Positions 8,435-17,588 are shown, counted from the stretch's first letter. The stretch: DNA of 64,000 nucleotides from an uncultured bacterium (GCA_902778895.1 CACYZF010000010.1:1-64000), one strand, 5' to 3'. A program made the numbers and translations. Notes: generated from the letters alone by a model not told the origin.

Positions 8435-10432
8435 ATGAAATCATCCACTTTCGCAGGCGTAATGCTCTGCGCCGCCGCTTTCTTCACGTCCGCCGCCGTT
8501 TCCGCGTTCCCGGAGTATGATCCGGGCTCGGAGCAAATCCTCGTTTACACCAGAACAGCCGAACCGAACAGCTATCCCGACGGCCTCGCGCGGTCCGTTC
8601 ACTTCGCCCGCAGCTCCGACGGGAAGCACTTCACGGCGATGAACGAGAATTACGGCATCCTCTTCGCGAAGGGCACGCTCTCCGAACAGAACACCATTCG
8701 CCCGAAGTGCGTGAAGAACCCGATCATCTTCCCGATGAAAGACGGCGGCTACGGCGTCATGGCGGTCCGCACGAACGAGGACGGCACCCCGGACGAGGAA
8801 AGCAAAGGGAAAGTCCTGCTCTGGACCACGAAGGACCTGATCCATTTCTCCGAACAGGTCCTGTTCGACCTGAACTCGCAGGAAGAGGCCGTGGCGTTCC
8901 TCAGCGTCTCGCCCACGTCGGACGGGAGCAACTACCGAATCTTCTGGAAGACCGCGTCCGGAAAATTCTTCTGCACGGACACCCCCGATTTCAAGTCCCC
9001 GGGCAAAACGGACGGTCCGATCATGTTCCGGCTGGCTCCGAAACCGGAGATCAATGCACCGGAAGGCATGGTCCCGAACAACGATACCGGGTACAGCACC
9101 GTCTCCGTCCCGCGTTCTCTCGTGGACCGCGCGGCGCTGCATTGGGGACACCTCGTTTCCGTCGCGGCGCGCGTGCCCGAAAACGTCCTGGCCGCCTCGG
9201 CGGACGAGCTCGCGAAGGTGAAAGCCGAGATCGTCTATTCCGACGGTTCCACGACCGTCAAGCCCGTGAAGTGGGACGCCTCGAACGTGCAGTTCGACAA
9301 GCCGGGCAAATATGAGATCACCGGCACCGTGCAGAACGAATCCTACGGGTTCCCGCTCGCCCGCGCGTGGGGCGACCCCGTCGTCTTCAAGTGGGACGGC
9401 AAATTCTATTTCATCGCCACGACCGACGCCCGGAACAACATCGGGCTGTACGTGCGCGAGGCCGACAATCCGCACGATCTTTTCGCGGACGGCGTGAAGG
9501 AGCACCTGATCCTCGACAGGGACGAAGCCCGCCAGCTCATCCAGACCTTCTGGGCGCCCGAGTTCCACGTGATCGGCGACGACCTCTACATCCTCTTTGC
9601 GGTCGGCCCCAGGTCGTGGGGACCGCAGTGCCACTACATGAAGCTGAAGAAGGGCGCGAGCATCATCGACCCGGCTTCGTGGGAAGACCCGGTGAAGATA
9701 CTGAAGAAAGACGGCAAGGGCGTCGGCGACGGCGGCATCTCCCTCGACATGACCTACCTCAAGGCGGGCGGCAAGTCCTACTACGTGTGGTCCTACCGCG
9801 TCGGCATCGGCTCGCCGCGCGACACCGGCTCCATGCTGTACATCGCCACGATCGACGAGAAGACCCCCGGCGTGCTCACGTCCGACCCCGTGCAGCTGTC
9901 CCGTCCGCTCTACGGCTGGGAGAACGTCCGCGGCACCATCAACAACGAAGGCCCGTATTCGTTCAACGCGAACGGCAAGGTCTACCTGACCTTCTCCGGC
10001 GGCGACGCGGGCGGCTACACCTACGCGCTCGGTCTGCTGACCGCGGACGAAAACGCCGACCTGCTCGACCTGAAGTCGTGGACGAAGAGCAACGCCCCGG
10101 TCCTGTCGTTCTACTCCGTGCCGAACAAATGGGGCCCCGGCCACAATTCGTTCTTTATGGACGACTTCGGCAACCTCATGATCGCCTACCACGGCGAGAC
10201 GTCGCTCCGGGGACGCGAACGCTGCGTCGGCATCCACCGCGTCCACTTCGACATCGATGGCGAACCGGTGTTCAACATGTCCGCGGAACGCGACCTCGAT
10301 CCCGCGCTCGCGCAGGTAAAGACCACGGTCGTGACGCCGGGCGCGGAAAATCTGTTGAATCCTGCCGCTCAGAGCGCGCCGGAGACGCCTGCCGGGAGAC
10401 CCGGCCGCCGCCGTCAGCCGCAGCGTCAGTGA
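8435..10432 (+). CDS. Exported glycoside hydrolase family 43-like enzyme
   Basis: 665 residues with a signal peptide (cleavage near AAVSA-FPEY). The C-terminal half carries the GH43 five-bladed propeller signatures: ARAWGDPVVFKWDGKFYFIA (Asp314, likely base), TFWAPEFHVIGDDLYILFA, DGGISLDMTYLKAGGKSYYV and NNEGPYSFNANGKVYLTFSG (Glu505, likely acid). An insert near residues 255-300 (VKAEIVYSDGSTTVKPVKWD..) looks like a bacterial Ig-like (Big_4) domain. The first 230 residues form another propeller-like region. GH43 enzymes act mainly as arabinofuranosidases or xylosidases on plant hemicellulose. AGGAG precedes the ATG. The protein ends in an Arg/Pro/Gln-rich tail. A strong terminator follows. 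Confidence 0.85.
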   Translation: MKSSTFAGVMLCAAAFFTSAAVSAFPEYDPGSEQILVYTRTAEPNSYPDGLARSVHFARSSDGKHFTAMNENYGILFAKGTLSEQNTIRPKCVKNPIIFPMKDGGYGVMAVRTNEDGTPDEESKGKVLLWTTKDLIHFSEQVLFDLNSQEEAVAFLSVSPTSDGSNYRIFWKTASGKFFCTDTPDFKSPGKTDGPIMFRLAPKPEINAPEGMVPNNDTGYSTVSVPRSLVDRAALHWGHLVSVAARVPENVLAASADELAKVKAEIVYSDGSTTVKPVKWDASNVQFDKPGKYEITGTVQNESYGFPLARAWGDPVVFKWDGKFYFIATTDARNNIGLYVREADNPHDLFADGVKEHLILDRDEARQLIQTFWAPEFHVIGDDLYILFAVGPRSWGPQCHYMKLKKGASIIDPASWEDPVKILKKDGKGVGDGGISLDMTYLKAGGKSYYVWSYRVGIGSPRDTGSMLYIATIDEKTPGVLTSDPVQLSRPLYGWENVRGTINNEGPYSFNANGKVYLTFSGGDAGGYTYALGLLTADENADLLDLKSWTKSNAPVLSFYSVPNKWGPGHNSFFMDDFGNLMIAYHGETSLRGRERCVGIHRVHFDIDGEPVFNMSAERDLDPALAQVKTTVVTPGAENLLNPAAQSAPETPAGRPGRRRQPQRQ

Positions 10433-10453
10433 TTGTTTTCTCCATCAAAAGCA

Positions 10454-10488
10454 AGGCCAACCGGGTTCGACGCCCGGTTGGCCTTTTT
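10454..10488. terminator. Bidirectional terminator between GH43 and the Gly-rich gene
   Basis: AGGCCAACCGGG and CCCGGTTGGCCT form a 12-bp stem followed by TTTTT on the plus strand. It lies between convergent genes. Confidence 0.85.
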
Positions 10489-10521
10489 CATGTTTGCTTG
10501 TCGGGATGACCCCGGTCAGGA

Positions 10522-11631
10522 TCAGTTCGCGGCGTTGAGCTTGGTCTGAAGCTCGCGCATTTTCTCGCGGTAGGCCGCGGGATCAGTCTGACGGAGCTTC
10601 TGGACTTCGTTGTATTCCTCCGGGAACTTCTCCTGGATCTGACGGATGACGTTGGTATTCGTCGCGCCGCCGCGTGCGCCCGGCTGCTGCGCGCCGCCCA
10701 TCATGCCGCCCCTGCCGCCGCGTCCGCCGGCAGGCGTGAGCGTGACATTGTTCTTCTGCGCGAGCTCGTTGAAGGAGCGCATCGCAGTGGCGGAATCGGT
10801 CTTGTCGGTTTCGAGGAGCTTGTCAATGGCGTCTTTTTCCTTGGCGAGGAATTCAAGCGCCTTGGCCTTCTGCTGTTCTTCCGTTTCGGGGAGTTCGACT
10901 TCGGCCTTCTTCGCGAGCTCGGCGAGCTTGGCGTTGGCATCGGCGATCTCCTTCTGGATCTTGGCGTAGGCTTCCTTGTCCTTCTCTTCGATCTTCTTCA
11001 GAGCCTGTTCGCGCGGGGTGTCGGCTTTCAGACGGTCGATGGTCTGCTGGAGCTGGCCGTTGCGTGCGCCGCCCATACCGCCGGGGCCCATCATGCCGCC
11101 CATGCCACCTGCGCCGAATCCACCAGCGCCGCCCATACCGCCGGGGCCCATCATGCCGCCCATGCCGCCTGCGCCGAATCCACCAGCGCCGCCGCCGAAG
11201 CCGCCCTGACCACCGCCAAAGCCGCCCTGGCCGCCGCCGAAGCCGCCCTGACCCCCCATGCCGCCCTGACCGCCGCCGAAGCCGCCCTGACCGCCGCCGA
11301 AGCCGCCCTGGCCCCCCATGCCGCCCTGACCGCCGCCGAAGCCGCCCTGACCGCCGCGACCGCCACGGCCGCCGCCCTGGCCCCCCATGCCGCCCTGTCC
11401 GCCGCGACCACCACGGCCGCCGCCTGCACCGCCGCCGAAGTTACCCTGCATGCCGCCCATGGCCGCACCACCTGCGCCGCCGCCGAAGCCGCCACCGGGC
11501 TGGGCCTGCTGACCCGCGCCGCGATTGCCGCGGTTTCCGCCGCGGCCGCCGCCGGCTCCGCCCTGTCCCTGCGCGAATGCGACACTGCCGGTGAGGGCAA
11601 GCGCCAGGATAGCAACTGTCATTTTGTTCAT
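10522..11631 (-). CDS. Exported glycine-rich low-complexity protein
   Basis: 369 residues. A signal peptide (MNKMTVAILALALTGSVAFA) is followed by about 170 residues made almost only of Gly, Gln, Phe, Met, Arg and Ala, with tandem units such as GGQGGFGGGQGGMGG and two copies of GGMGGMMGPGGMGGA. The C-terminal 170 residues are charged and helical (KEAYAKIQKEIADANAKLAE, ALEFLAKEKDAIDKLLE) with coiled-coil character and a second Gly-rich patch. No enzyme motif was seen. It could be a structural or matrix protein. AAAGGAACG precedes the ATG. The neighbouring esterase also begins with a Gly/Gln-rich stretch, so the two may share a location (inference). Confidence 0.75.
   Translation of the reverse strand: MNKMTVAILALALTGSVAFAQGQGGAGGGRGGNRGNRGAGQQAQPGGGFGGGAGGAAMGGMQGNFGGGAGGGRGGRGGQGGMGGQGGGRGGRGGQGGFGGGQGGMGGQGGFGGGQGGFGGGQGGMGGQGGFGGGQGGFGGGQGGFGGGAGGFGAGGMGGMMGPGGMGGAGGFGAGGMGGMMGPGGMGGARNGQLQQTIDRLKADTPREQALKKIEEKDKEAYAKIQKEIADANAKLAELAKKAEVELPETEEQQKAKALEFLAKEKDAIDKLLETDKTDSATAMRSFNELAQKNNVTLTPAGGRGGRGGMMGGAQQPGARGGATNTNVIRQIQEKFPEEYNEVQKLRQTDPAAYREKMRELQTKLNAAN
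11075..11430 (-). repeat. In-gene tandem repeats coding Gly-rich units
   Basis: Imperfect short repeats (GGCGGTCAGGGCGGCTTCGG on the coding strand) and a duplicated block at about 11068-11130 and 11131-11193, all inside the Gly-rich gene and in frame. Confidence 0.7.
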
Positions 11632-11852
11632 CGTTTCGTTCCTTTCAAGTTGTTTTTGGTTGGAATGGTATGTGGAACATCATCACAGATGTCCTCTATC
11701 AATTCATTAAGAACGTCGCTTTCCCGGCAAATCTACATGGAAAACATATTTTTTCGAAAAAAAAACGGCTTCCCGGTTCATTCTCCCCCCCAAAAAACGC
11801 AGCGGACACCGGAGATTTCGTCAATTTTACCACATATCATCAAAAATAGGGA

Positions 11853-11880
11853 TTGAAATTCCGTTTTGGGAATGTATATT
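11853..11880 (+). promoter_or_regulatory. Promoter of the CE1-like esterase gene
   Basis: TTGAAA (11853-11858), 16-nt spacer, TATATT (11875-11880), about 85 nt before the start. It is the only feature I see in the 334-bp gap 11632-11965. Confidence 0.7.
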
Positions 11881-11965
11881 AGTCGATGTTCTCAAGAAAC
11901 GAGCTGTTTTCCGATTGTTAGGTGACCTCGGAAGAAGCTCAAAACTATAACAAGGAGTTCGAAAC

Positions 11966-13330
11966 ATGAAACTCGGTTATTTCCTCGGTTGTTCCGTTGC
12001 ACTCGCGTTCGCTCTGACTGCGATCGCACAGGCCCCCGCTCAGCAGGGACCGGGACAGGGCGGTCAGCGTCCCGCCATGGGACAGGGTCAGCGTCCGCAA
12101 GGCGGCTTCGGCGGCGGCATGGGACAGGGCGGACAGCGTCCGCAGGGCCAGGCCGGACAGGGCGGCCAGCGTCAGGGCGGTCAGCGTAACGGCGGCAGCC
12201 CGTTCGGAGCCGGCGGCTTCGGCGGCGGCGGTCGCATCGAACCGCTTCCGGAAGGATTCGTCCCCTCCGAAACGACCATCTTCAATTCCCAGTATCCCGC
12301 CGTGAACCCGAAGACGCGCGAAGCCATCTACAAAGTGAATGCCCCCGGCGCGCAGAAAGTCACGATCACGCAGGAAGGCAAAGTCTACAACATGGAGAAG
12401 GCCTCCGACGGGCGCTGGACCGTCAAGACCGATCCGCTGGTCGTCGGGTTCCATTATTATTCCTACAACGTCGACGGCAACACGTTCTTCGATCCGGGCA
12501 CGGAAGCCTATTTCGGCGGCAACTTCGAGCAGTCCGGCATCGAGATCCCGGAAGACGAGAAGGAAGCGGCCTACTACCACTTCGACAAGAACGTCCCGCA
12601 CGGCCAGGTCCGCCGCTGCGACTACTGGTCCGAGATCAACGGCGTTCCTCGCGTCTGCCACGTCTACACGCCCGCCGAATATGAGACCCATCCCGAAAAG
12701 CGTTACCCGGTCCTCCTCCTCCTGCACGGCTGGGGCGAAGACGAAAACGGCTGGACCAATCAGGGAAAGACCAACTACATCATGGACAACCTGATCGCGG
12801 CGGGCAAGGCCGTTCCGATGATCATCGTCATGGACTGCGGCGACCTGAAGACCAACTCCTACTTCAAGAAGCCCGGCCAGGGCGGCCGCGGCGGCAACGT
12901 CAACGACATCTTCGTCAATGAGCTCCTTCCGTTCATCGACGCCAACTTCCGCACGCTCCCCGGACGCGAGAACCGCGCCATGGCCGGTCTTTCCCGCGGC
13001 GGCATGCAGACCTGGAGCACCGTTACGTCCAACCTCGACAAGTTCTCCTGGATCGGCAGTTTCAGCGGCCTTTCCGTGAACGGCGCGATCGACCAGGCGT
13101 TCAACGGCGCGTTCAAGACCGCCAAGGAAGATGCCTCCAAGAACATCAATCACATCTTCATCGGCCTCGGCTCCGAGGAACGCCCCGAGAACGCGAAGCG
13201 CGTCGCGGATGCCTTCAATGAATTCGGCATCAAGACCACGTTCTTCGTTTCCGAGGGGACCGCCCACGAGTGGCTGACCTGGCGCCGCTGCCTCCGCGAA
13301 TTCGCTCCGATCGTCTTCAACAAGAAGTGA
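11966..13330 (+). CDS. Exported carbohydrate esterase (CE1/feruloyl esterase-like) with Gly/Gln-rich N-terminus
   Basis: 454 residues. Signal peptide (cleavage near TAIAQA), then a Gly/Gln/Arg-rich linker to about residue 92, then an Ig-like/CBM48-type domain (about 100-200, YPAVNPKTREAIYKVNAPGA). The rest is an alpha/beta-hydrolase esterase domain with YPVLLLLHGWGEDENGW (oxyanion region), AGLSRGGMQTW (nucleophile Ser343) and TAHEWLTWRR (His434). This architecture is typical of CE1 esterases that remove feruloyl or acetyl groups from xylan. AAGGAG precedes the ATG. With GH43 and GH115 in the same window it fits hemicellulose breakdown; the exact ester substrate is not readable. Confidence 0.85.
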   Translation: MKLGYFLGCSVALAFALTAIAQAPAQQGPGQGGQRPAMGQGQRPQGGFGGGMGQGGQRPQGQAGQGGQRQGGQRNGGSPFGAGGFGGGGRIEPLPEGFVPSETTIFNSQYPAVNPKTREAIYKVNAPGAQKVTITQEGKVYNMEKASDGRWTVKTDPLVVGFHYYSYNVDGNTFFDPGTEAYFGGNFEQSGIEIPEDEKEAAYYHFDKNVPHGQVRRCDYWSEINGVPRVCHVYTPAEYETHPEKRYPVLLLLHGWGEDENGWTNQGKTNYIMDNLIAAGKAVPMIIVMDCGDLKTNSYFKKPGQGGRGGNVNDIFVNELLPFIDANFRTLPGRENRAMAGLSRGGMQTWSTVTSNLDKFSWIGSFSGLSVNGAIDQAFNGAFKTAKEDASKNINHIFIGLGSEERPENAKRVADAFNEFGIKTTFFVSEGTAHEWLTWRRCLREFAPIVFNKK

Positions 13331-13359
13331 TCGGTTTTTCCAATTCGTAGAGTAATATC

Positions 13360-13398
13360 CGGGACCGGAGTCCATACAGGATTCCGGTCCCGTTTTTT
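13360..13398 (+). terminator. Terminator of the esterase gene
   Basis: CGGGACCGGA and TCCGGTCCCG form the stem, followed by TTTTTT. Confidence 0.85.
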
Positions 13399-13452
13399 GT
13401 GCTTGGAGATGAGGGTGCCCGACTACGCGTTCTTCCCGCCCGGAAAAACAAA

Positions 13453-13504
13453 AAAGCCTGCGAAATCGTTGGACTTCACAGGCGTTTAAAACAAAATGGT
13501 GGAG
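13453..13504. repeat. 52-bp direct repeat, left copy (tRNA 3'-end plus terminator module)
   Basis: It matches 23101-23152 at 50 of 52 positions in the same orientation. On the minus strand it reads CTCCACCA (the tRNA-Ala 3' end in the other copy), an A/T spacer and a 9-bp hairpin (13456-13483) followed by TTTTTTGTTTTT. Here no complete tRNA precedes it; only an unstructured remnant lies to the right. The two copies flank 9.6 kb in the geometry expected of an attachment-site duplication. The rest of 13399-13845 shows nothing recognisable. Confidence 0.7.
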
Positions 13505-13845
13505 GGTGCGAATCAAAAATAGAACGGTCCCTATTTCTGAGGTCAAAATCGCCAGAATCAGTTTTAGGGGAGTCAAAAAAACATGCGTTTTATGATGAGT
13601 GACTTATGACTATTTTATGCAATCGCGCTGAAAAGCATCGTTTTTCATTCATGCATACGCTTGTTTAGCGTTTCCTCTCCTCGCTTATGCAAACCGTTAT
13701 ATTAACTGGCTTTGAGCCTGTATTCAGGAATCGCCCAGAAAAGAATCCGACTTTCTTGTCATACCCCGCTTGACATTCCCAAAGATGCCAGCCAGTGTTG
13801 TTTGCGTTCGCAAGAAGCTGTCACCAACCAACAGAAGGCATAAAG

Positions 13846-14045
13846 ATGTGTCAAATCGAAATCACTCCAGATCAACTCAATCGTTTCCCGAAAACTGTTC
13901 CAATGAATATCCGGGAAGCTATCCTGGTCGTCGCCCAAATCCTGATCCGCATTCACATGGAACAAGTAACAAAAACTGCCCCTTGGAATGCGAGCAGAAG
14001 GAAGCAATCACCGAGCTCGCCCTCGCTCCAGAGCAAGAAGACTAA
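13846..14045 (+). pseudogene. Frameshifted small gene, unknown family
   Basis: A start with a good ribosome site (AGAAGG, 7 nt before ATG 13846) opens a frame coding MCQIEITPDQLNRFPKTVPM and then REAILVVAQILIRIHMEQVT. Around 13971-13980 (ACAAAAAC) the sensible reading moves to the -1 frame, which continues CPLECEQKEAITELALAPEQ and stops at 14045. Both halves look protein-like, while the unshifted continuation is Ser/Pro/Lys-rich junk. This suggests a small gene of about 65 codons broken by a one-base change, or recoded at the A-run. It lies inside the repeat-bounded segment. Confidence 0.4.
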
Positions 14046-14273
14046 GCCTTGCCCCCCTCCGAGCGCCGTGGCTCCCATGCCGAGATAATCTTTATGAAGT
14101 CCCGCTCATCAAAAAAAGTCGTTTCATTGGGAGTGTACAAATAAATCCCGGTGTTGCTGATGGGGGGGAGGTTGATTGTTGATGCAGACCGGGATCATTC
14201 CTCGCCGAGACGGTTGAGGGCAGCTTTTTGCGATTTCGTTTCTTCCCCGTCATCCGCGGAGGACGGAAGACGT

Positions 14274-15740
14274 TCAGATTTCAAGAATACTTCCCCACAG
14301 TTCCGACGATGAAGCGTTTCCGTCGGGCGGGATAAAGAGCGGAGGAGGTTTTACGCCGCCGGAAACGCCGGATTTCAGCGCCCGGAACGCAGCCATCGCA
14401 CCGGGCCGGAACCGGAGTTCGACCGGCTTCAGCTGGCCTTTGCAGCGCGCGTCGTTGTAATAGATGTTGCGTTTCAGAATCTCTTCGACCGCGTCCGCCA
14501 GTCTGGCCGGATCCGGCGGCACCGCGCAATCGTACAGAAAGATATAGCGATTCAGCGTCCGCGCCGGGATCAGCATGGCGAAGGAAAACAGCGCGAACCG
14601 CCGTTCCAGCTCGGCGATCAGACGTTCCGCCTGTCCCGTGTGAAGCTTCTCGCCCCGGAGGTCGCACACGCCGCCGGACCGGTACAGAAAGTCGAAACAC
14701 GGCGTCCGCACGAGAAACCCGGAACACCGTACGACGTCGTTCAGCGGGTAGAGTTCGCTCCCGTTTCCGGTCGAAAGAAAGACCGTGTAGACGCCGCCCT
14801 TCCGCACCCCGTCTAGCGGGATGAGCGCATCGTCCGCGACGGCATCGTCCGCCTCCGAATACGCCCGGAAATGCAGCGTATGGGAAAGGCTCGCGGCAAC
14901 GTGCCGTCCGTCCGGCCAGGTCAGCGTCACGATCCCCTCCGTGGCGAGCAGCCCCTTTCCCTGGACATCCACGCGGGGAAAAAGCGTTCGAAGTCGTGCG
15001 GCATCGCCCGCGGCGCGCGCCTGGTCCCAGCAGCTGATGACCTGCAGACGCGGCCACAATGCGGCAAAATCACGCCGTTTCAAAACTTCGAGAACTTCCC
15101 GTGCCCGGTCCGGCATCGGCGCATGTGTGCGGCCGTCGCCCCAGTCCCCGCCTGACAGCGCGGCGGCGAGTTCATCAGCCGTTTCCGAGGCTTGCTCCAG
15201 CAGGATCAGTAGATACGACGGATGCCAGACGGAGATCAGCCCCAGGTCCCGCGCGGAAAGCATGGCGAGAAGCGTGAGGAAAGCGTATCGTCGCGGATCG
15301 GAAATGCAACCCGCACCGTACGGAGTGCAGAAGATCGTCCGAGACACGCGCCGCTGAAGCGGAGATAGGTAGGATGAATCGTCCGTCGGGTCGGGCTTCA
15401 GCTTGATCCCGTCGGGGACCAGAAGCGCGGGGACCGGGCTGACGGACCAGTACTGTCTTTTCAGAAAAAGCCCGGGATGCCGCAGGAACAACAGGGCGAT
15501 CCACGGATTGATGCCCGCCAGAAACTCGCGTTTCAGCGCGGGGGTGAACGGGATCCATTTGGTCGGGCCGGTGGATCCGCTGGTCGGTTCGTGGAACAGG
15601 ACCTCTCCTGTATTCTCCGGCGTGCGCCTGCGGAGCGCGATTATCTGCGCCTGACGCGGGAACGACAGCAGCAGGATGAACAGGATCAGGTCCGGCAGTG
15701 CGGACAGGAACCAGAGGAGATTGGCGAGGAACAGCGGCAT
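14274..15740 (-). CDS. GH3-type (ANL superfamily) acyl-adenylating enzyme
   Basis: 488 residues. The ATP/AMP-binding loop EPTSGSTGPTKWIPFTP (residues 51-67) and later VFLSTGNGSELYPLND and RSGGVCDLRGEKLH are typical of the GH3 auxin-responsive family of adenylate-forming enzymes. Plant members conjugate amino acids to acyl acids; bacterial members are poorly characterised. Here GH3 is the ANL family name, not glycoside hydrolase 3. The N-terminus carries one hydrophobic segment (ALPDLILFILLLSF), so it may sit at the membrane. It is the last gene of a tightly packed five-gene operon, with its ATG directly following the TAA of the gene before it and no clear ribosome site of its own, implying coupled translation. 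It likely activates a carboxylate made or modified by the upstream enzymes. Confidence 0.82.
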   Translation of the reverse strand: MPLFLANLLWFLSALPDLILFILLLSFPRQAQIIALRRRTPENTGEVLFHEPTSGSTGPTKWIPFTPALKREFLAGINPWIALLFLRHPGLFLKRQYWSVSPVPALLVPDGIKLKPDPTDDSSYLSPLQRRVSRTIFCTPYGAGCISDPRRYAFLTLLAMLSARDLGLISVWHPSYLLILLEQASETADELAAALSGGDWGDGRTHAPMPDRAREVLEVLKRRDFAALWPRLQVISCWDQARAAGDAARLRTLFPRVDVQGKGLLATEGIVTLTWPDGRHVAASLSHTLHFRAYSEADDAVADDALIPLDGVRKGGVYTVFLSTGNGSELYPLNDVVRCSGFLVRTPCFDFLYRSGGVCDLRGEKLHTGQAERLIAELERRFALFSFAMLIPARTLNRYIFLYDCAVPPDPARLADAVEEILKRNIYYNDARCKGQLKPVELRFRPGAMAAFRALKSGVSGGVKPPPLFIPPDGNASSSELWGSILEI

Positions 15741-16436
15741 TTACGGGATGTCCCATTCCGGTTCGACGGCCCGGATGACGCGTTCGGCGCGTTCGTTGAG
15801 GTTTTCCGGCGAGATCGGCGCCAGACAGCAGAGTTCATCGCCGTCGGTCCAGCCGGGATTCAGCTGCCGGAACAGTACGGATTCCGGGTCGTTCCGGAGT
15901 TCGTCGGAGATCAGCCGGTCCTTGTTGCCGGGAAAGTGCAGGATCCCCTTCTCCGCCACCCACTCCCGCGGGAAAAGATGCGCCGCCACGGTATCGCGTA
16001 CCCAGAGCAGCCCGGGATCGGACGCGTGCGAGGGGACATAGACGCGGAAGAACGTCGGAAGGAACCGGTAGGTCCGGGCGCCCTTGCTGATCAGGAACCA
16101 GTAGCGGGGCTTGTCCGGGCAGTCCCGGATGAGCCGGAGCATGATGTGTCCGAACGCGCCTGCCAGCCCGAACTGCCGTCGCTCGGACGCATCCACCACG
16201 GTGTCCCCACTGAACAGGATCCGCGTGCCGTCCGGCATTTCGGTCCTTTTCTGTGTGGAAAACCCCGCGACGGAATCCCCGTTCAAAAGCAGGATCACAC
16301 AATCCTTCCGGAACAGATCCCGCCGGAATGTCCCCTGATCCGCGCCCGTGTAGTAACGACGGTACAGCGCTTCCATTTCCGCGGCTTCCCGCGAAGAGAG
16401 ACGTTCCGGGACAGTGATCCTGACGTGCGTCGACAT
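15741..16436 (-). CDS. GNAT-like acyltransferase protein of the radical SAM operon
   Basis: 231 residues, no signal peptide. The order of elements resembles a divergent GNAT fold: EALYRRYYTGADQGTFRRDL, VILLLNGDSVAGFSTQKR, a strand pair ending TRILFSGDTVVDASERRQFG, then AGAFGHIMLRLIRDCPDKPR. The C-terminal 60 residues (WVAEKGILHFPGNKDRLISD) are unfamiliar. A classical acetyl-CoA loop (Q/RxxGxG/A) is not obvious, so the assignment is tentative. GGAGGT lies before the ATG, and the gene follows its upstream neighbour by 3 bp. The context suggests it acts on the same product as the adenylating enzyme. Confidence 0.55.
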   Translation of the reverse strand: MSTHVRITVPERLSSREAAEMEALYRRYYTGADQGTFRRDLFRKDCVILLLNGDSVAGFSTQKRTEMPDGTRILFSGDTVVDASERRQFGLAGAFGHIMLRLIRDCPDKPRYWFLISKGARTYRFLPTFFRVYVPSHASDPGLLWVRDTVAAHLFPREWVAEKGILHFPGNKDRLISDELRNDPESVLFRQLNPGWTDGDELCCLAPISPENLNERAERVIRAVEPEWDIP

Positions 16437-16439
16437 GGT

Positions 16440-17588
16440 TCAGACCTCCAGCAGTTCCAGGTACGGGACGTTCGCACAGTCGACCGTCGGACGGTCAGGC
16501 CATGAAACGGTATAGAGGTTGCTGTCGTATCCCCAGTGGGTCATCCGGCACAACTGCGGGAAAAAACGGCTCGTCTCGTGCACGGCAAGCATCAGCAGGG
16601 ATTGACGCGGGATGGCGTCCGCCGCCGCCCGGAGAAGCGCATCCAGACGCGCCGGGGGCGCCCCTTTCGGCATGTTCTTCCAGTAAATCACACGGCCACG
16701 TTTACGGACCGGGAACCGTTCGGCCCTGCCGTCCTCCGAAATGCACCAGTACGCCAGGATCCGATGGTCCAGATCCGCCCCCGGACGCGGCAGCCGCGGA
16801 CCGCGGGCCAGCGCGAGCGCGGTATTGACGGCCGGGCGGCACAGTCTCAGCCACGGGGCGTATCCGTCAATGTGGATCTGGCGGTATTTCCGGGGATCGA
16901 CCACAGCTCCGCACGCCGTGATCGCGCCGTTTTCGCGCACGATGAGAAAATCCGATGCCGCCAGTTGCGCTGGGAAATGGTCATCCTCAAAAACGGGGAA
17001 GAAATCCAGATGCCGCGCCGTCCGACGATAAAACTCGCAAATCTCCGCCCGCTCGGATTCCGTGCCGCGGCAAACCGCAAGACCGTTGGTCTTTTTCGTG
17101 TCCGCGCGGACCGCAGCGGGCGTGACCAGGATCGTGCGGAACCTGTTCTGCGGGCGGTACAGCGGGAGCCCGCAGCGTCCGCCTTCCAGCACCCGGACAG
17201 CGGCGGTGTTGTCGCTGACGATCGTGGTGAAGCAGACGGGCGCGGGGTGTTCCGCGTCGTATTCGCGCAGGAGCTCATATCCCCGGAAGAGTGCACGGCT
17301 CCAGCGTTTTTCGGGACGCAGCCGCAGACTGCCGAGATACTCCGCCGTGACCTCCTGCGAATTGAAATAGACCTTTTTCTCGCACCGGAGCCCGAACCCG
17401 AAAATCTCGCCCGAGGCATCGTCCGACCACAGGAAATGTTTCAGATCACGTCCCTTCAGCGCCTCCGCGGCGAAGAAATCATCGTTGTGCGGAAACGACA
17501 CCGAGACCGTCCCCCGCATCGGGATCCGGGTCAGGGAGAGAAGCGCCTCGCCGTCTTCCGGGCGGGCAAACCGGACGCTGCAGCTCAT
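16440..17588 (-). CDS. GNAT-domain acyltransferase of the radical SAM operon
   Basis: 382 residues. The N-terminal half looks like a GNAT domain: VRFARPEDGEALLSLTRIPM, IFGFGLRCEKKVYFNSQEVT, YLGSLRLRPEKRWSRALFRG (acetyl-CoA-binding region) and FTTIVSDNTAAVRVLEGGRC. The second half (LDFFPVFEDDHFPAQLAASD and on) may be a second, more divergent GNAT copy. Start 17588 is set by the ATGA overlap with the stop of the radical SAM gene; longer in-frame starts would run back into that gene. Role unknown; it may transfer an acyl group onto an amine or hydroxyl in the pathway product. Confidence 0.65.
   Translation of the reverse strand: MSCSVRFARPEDGEALLSLTRIPMRGTVSVSFPHNDDFFAAEALKGRDLKHFLWSDDASGEIFGFGLRCEKKVYFNSQEVTAEYLGSLRLRPEKRWSRALFRGYELLREYDAEHPAPVCFTTIVSDNTAAVRVLEGGRCGLPLYRPQNRFRTILVTPAAVRADTKKTNGLAVCRGTESERAEICEFYRRTARHLDFFPVFEDDHFPAQLAASDFLIVRENGAITACGAVVDPRKYRQIHIDGYAPWLRLCRPAVNTALALARGPRLPRPGADLDHRILAYWCISEDGRAERFPVRKRGRVIYWKNMPKGAPPARLDALLRAAADAIPRQSLLMLAVHETSRFFPQLCRMTHWGYDSNLYTVSWPDRPTVDCANVPYLELLEV

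Noticed and set aside
11075..11430. Possible CRISPR-like array
   Set aside because: Repeats are short, imperfect, have no unique spacers and encode the Gly-rich protein in frame.
13505..13560. Second tRNA or tmRNA 3' end left of the segment
   Set aside because: The sequence next to the CTCCACCA copy does not form a T-arm or acceptor stem; it is only a remnant.
11945..13576. Open frame of 543 codons on the minus strand opposite the esterase
   Set aside because: The esterase has a signal peptide, catalytic motifs, promoter and ribosome site; the opposite frame has none.
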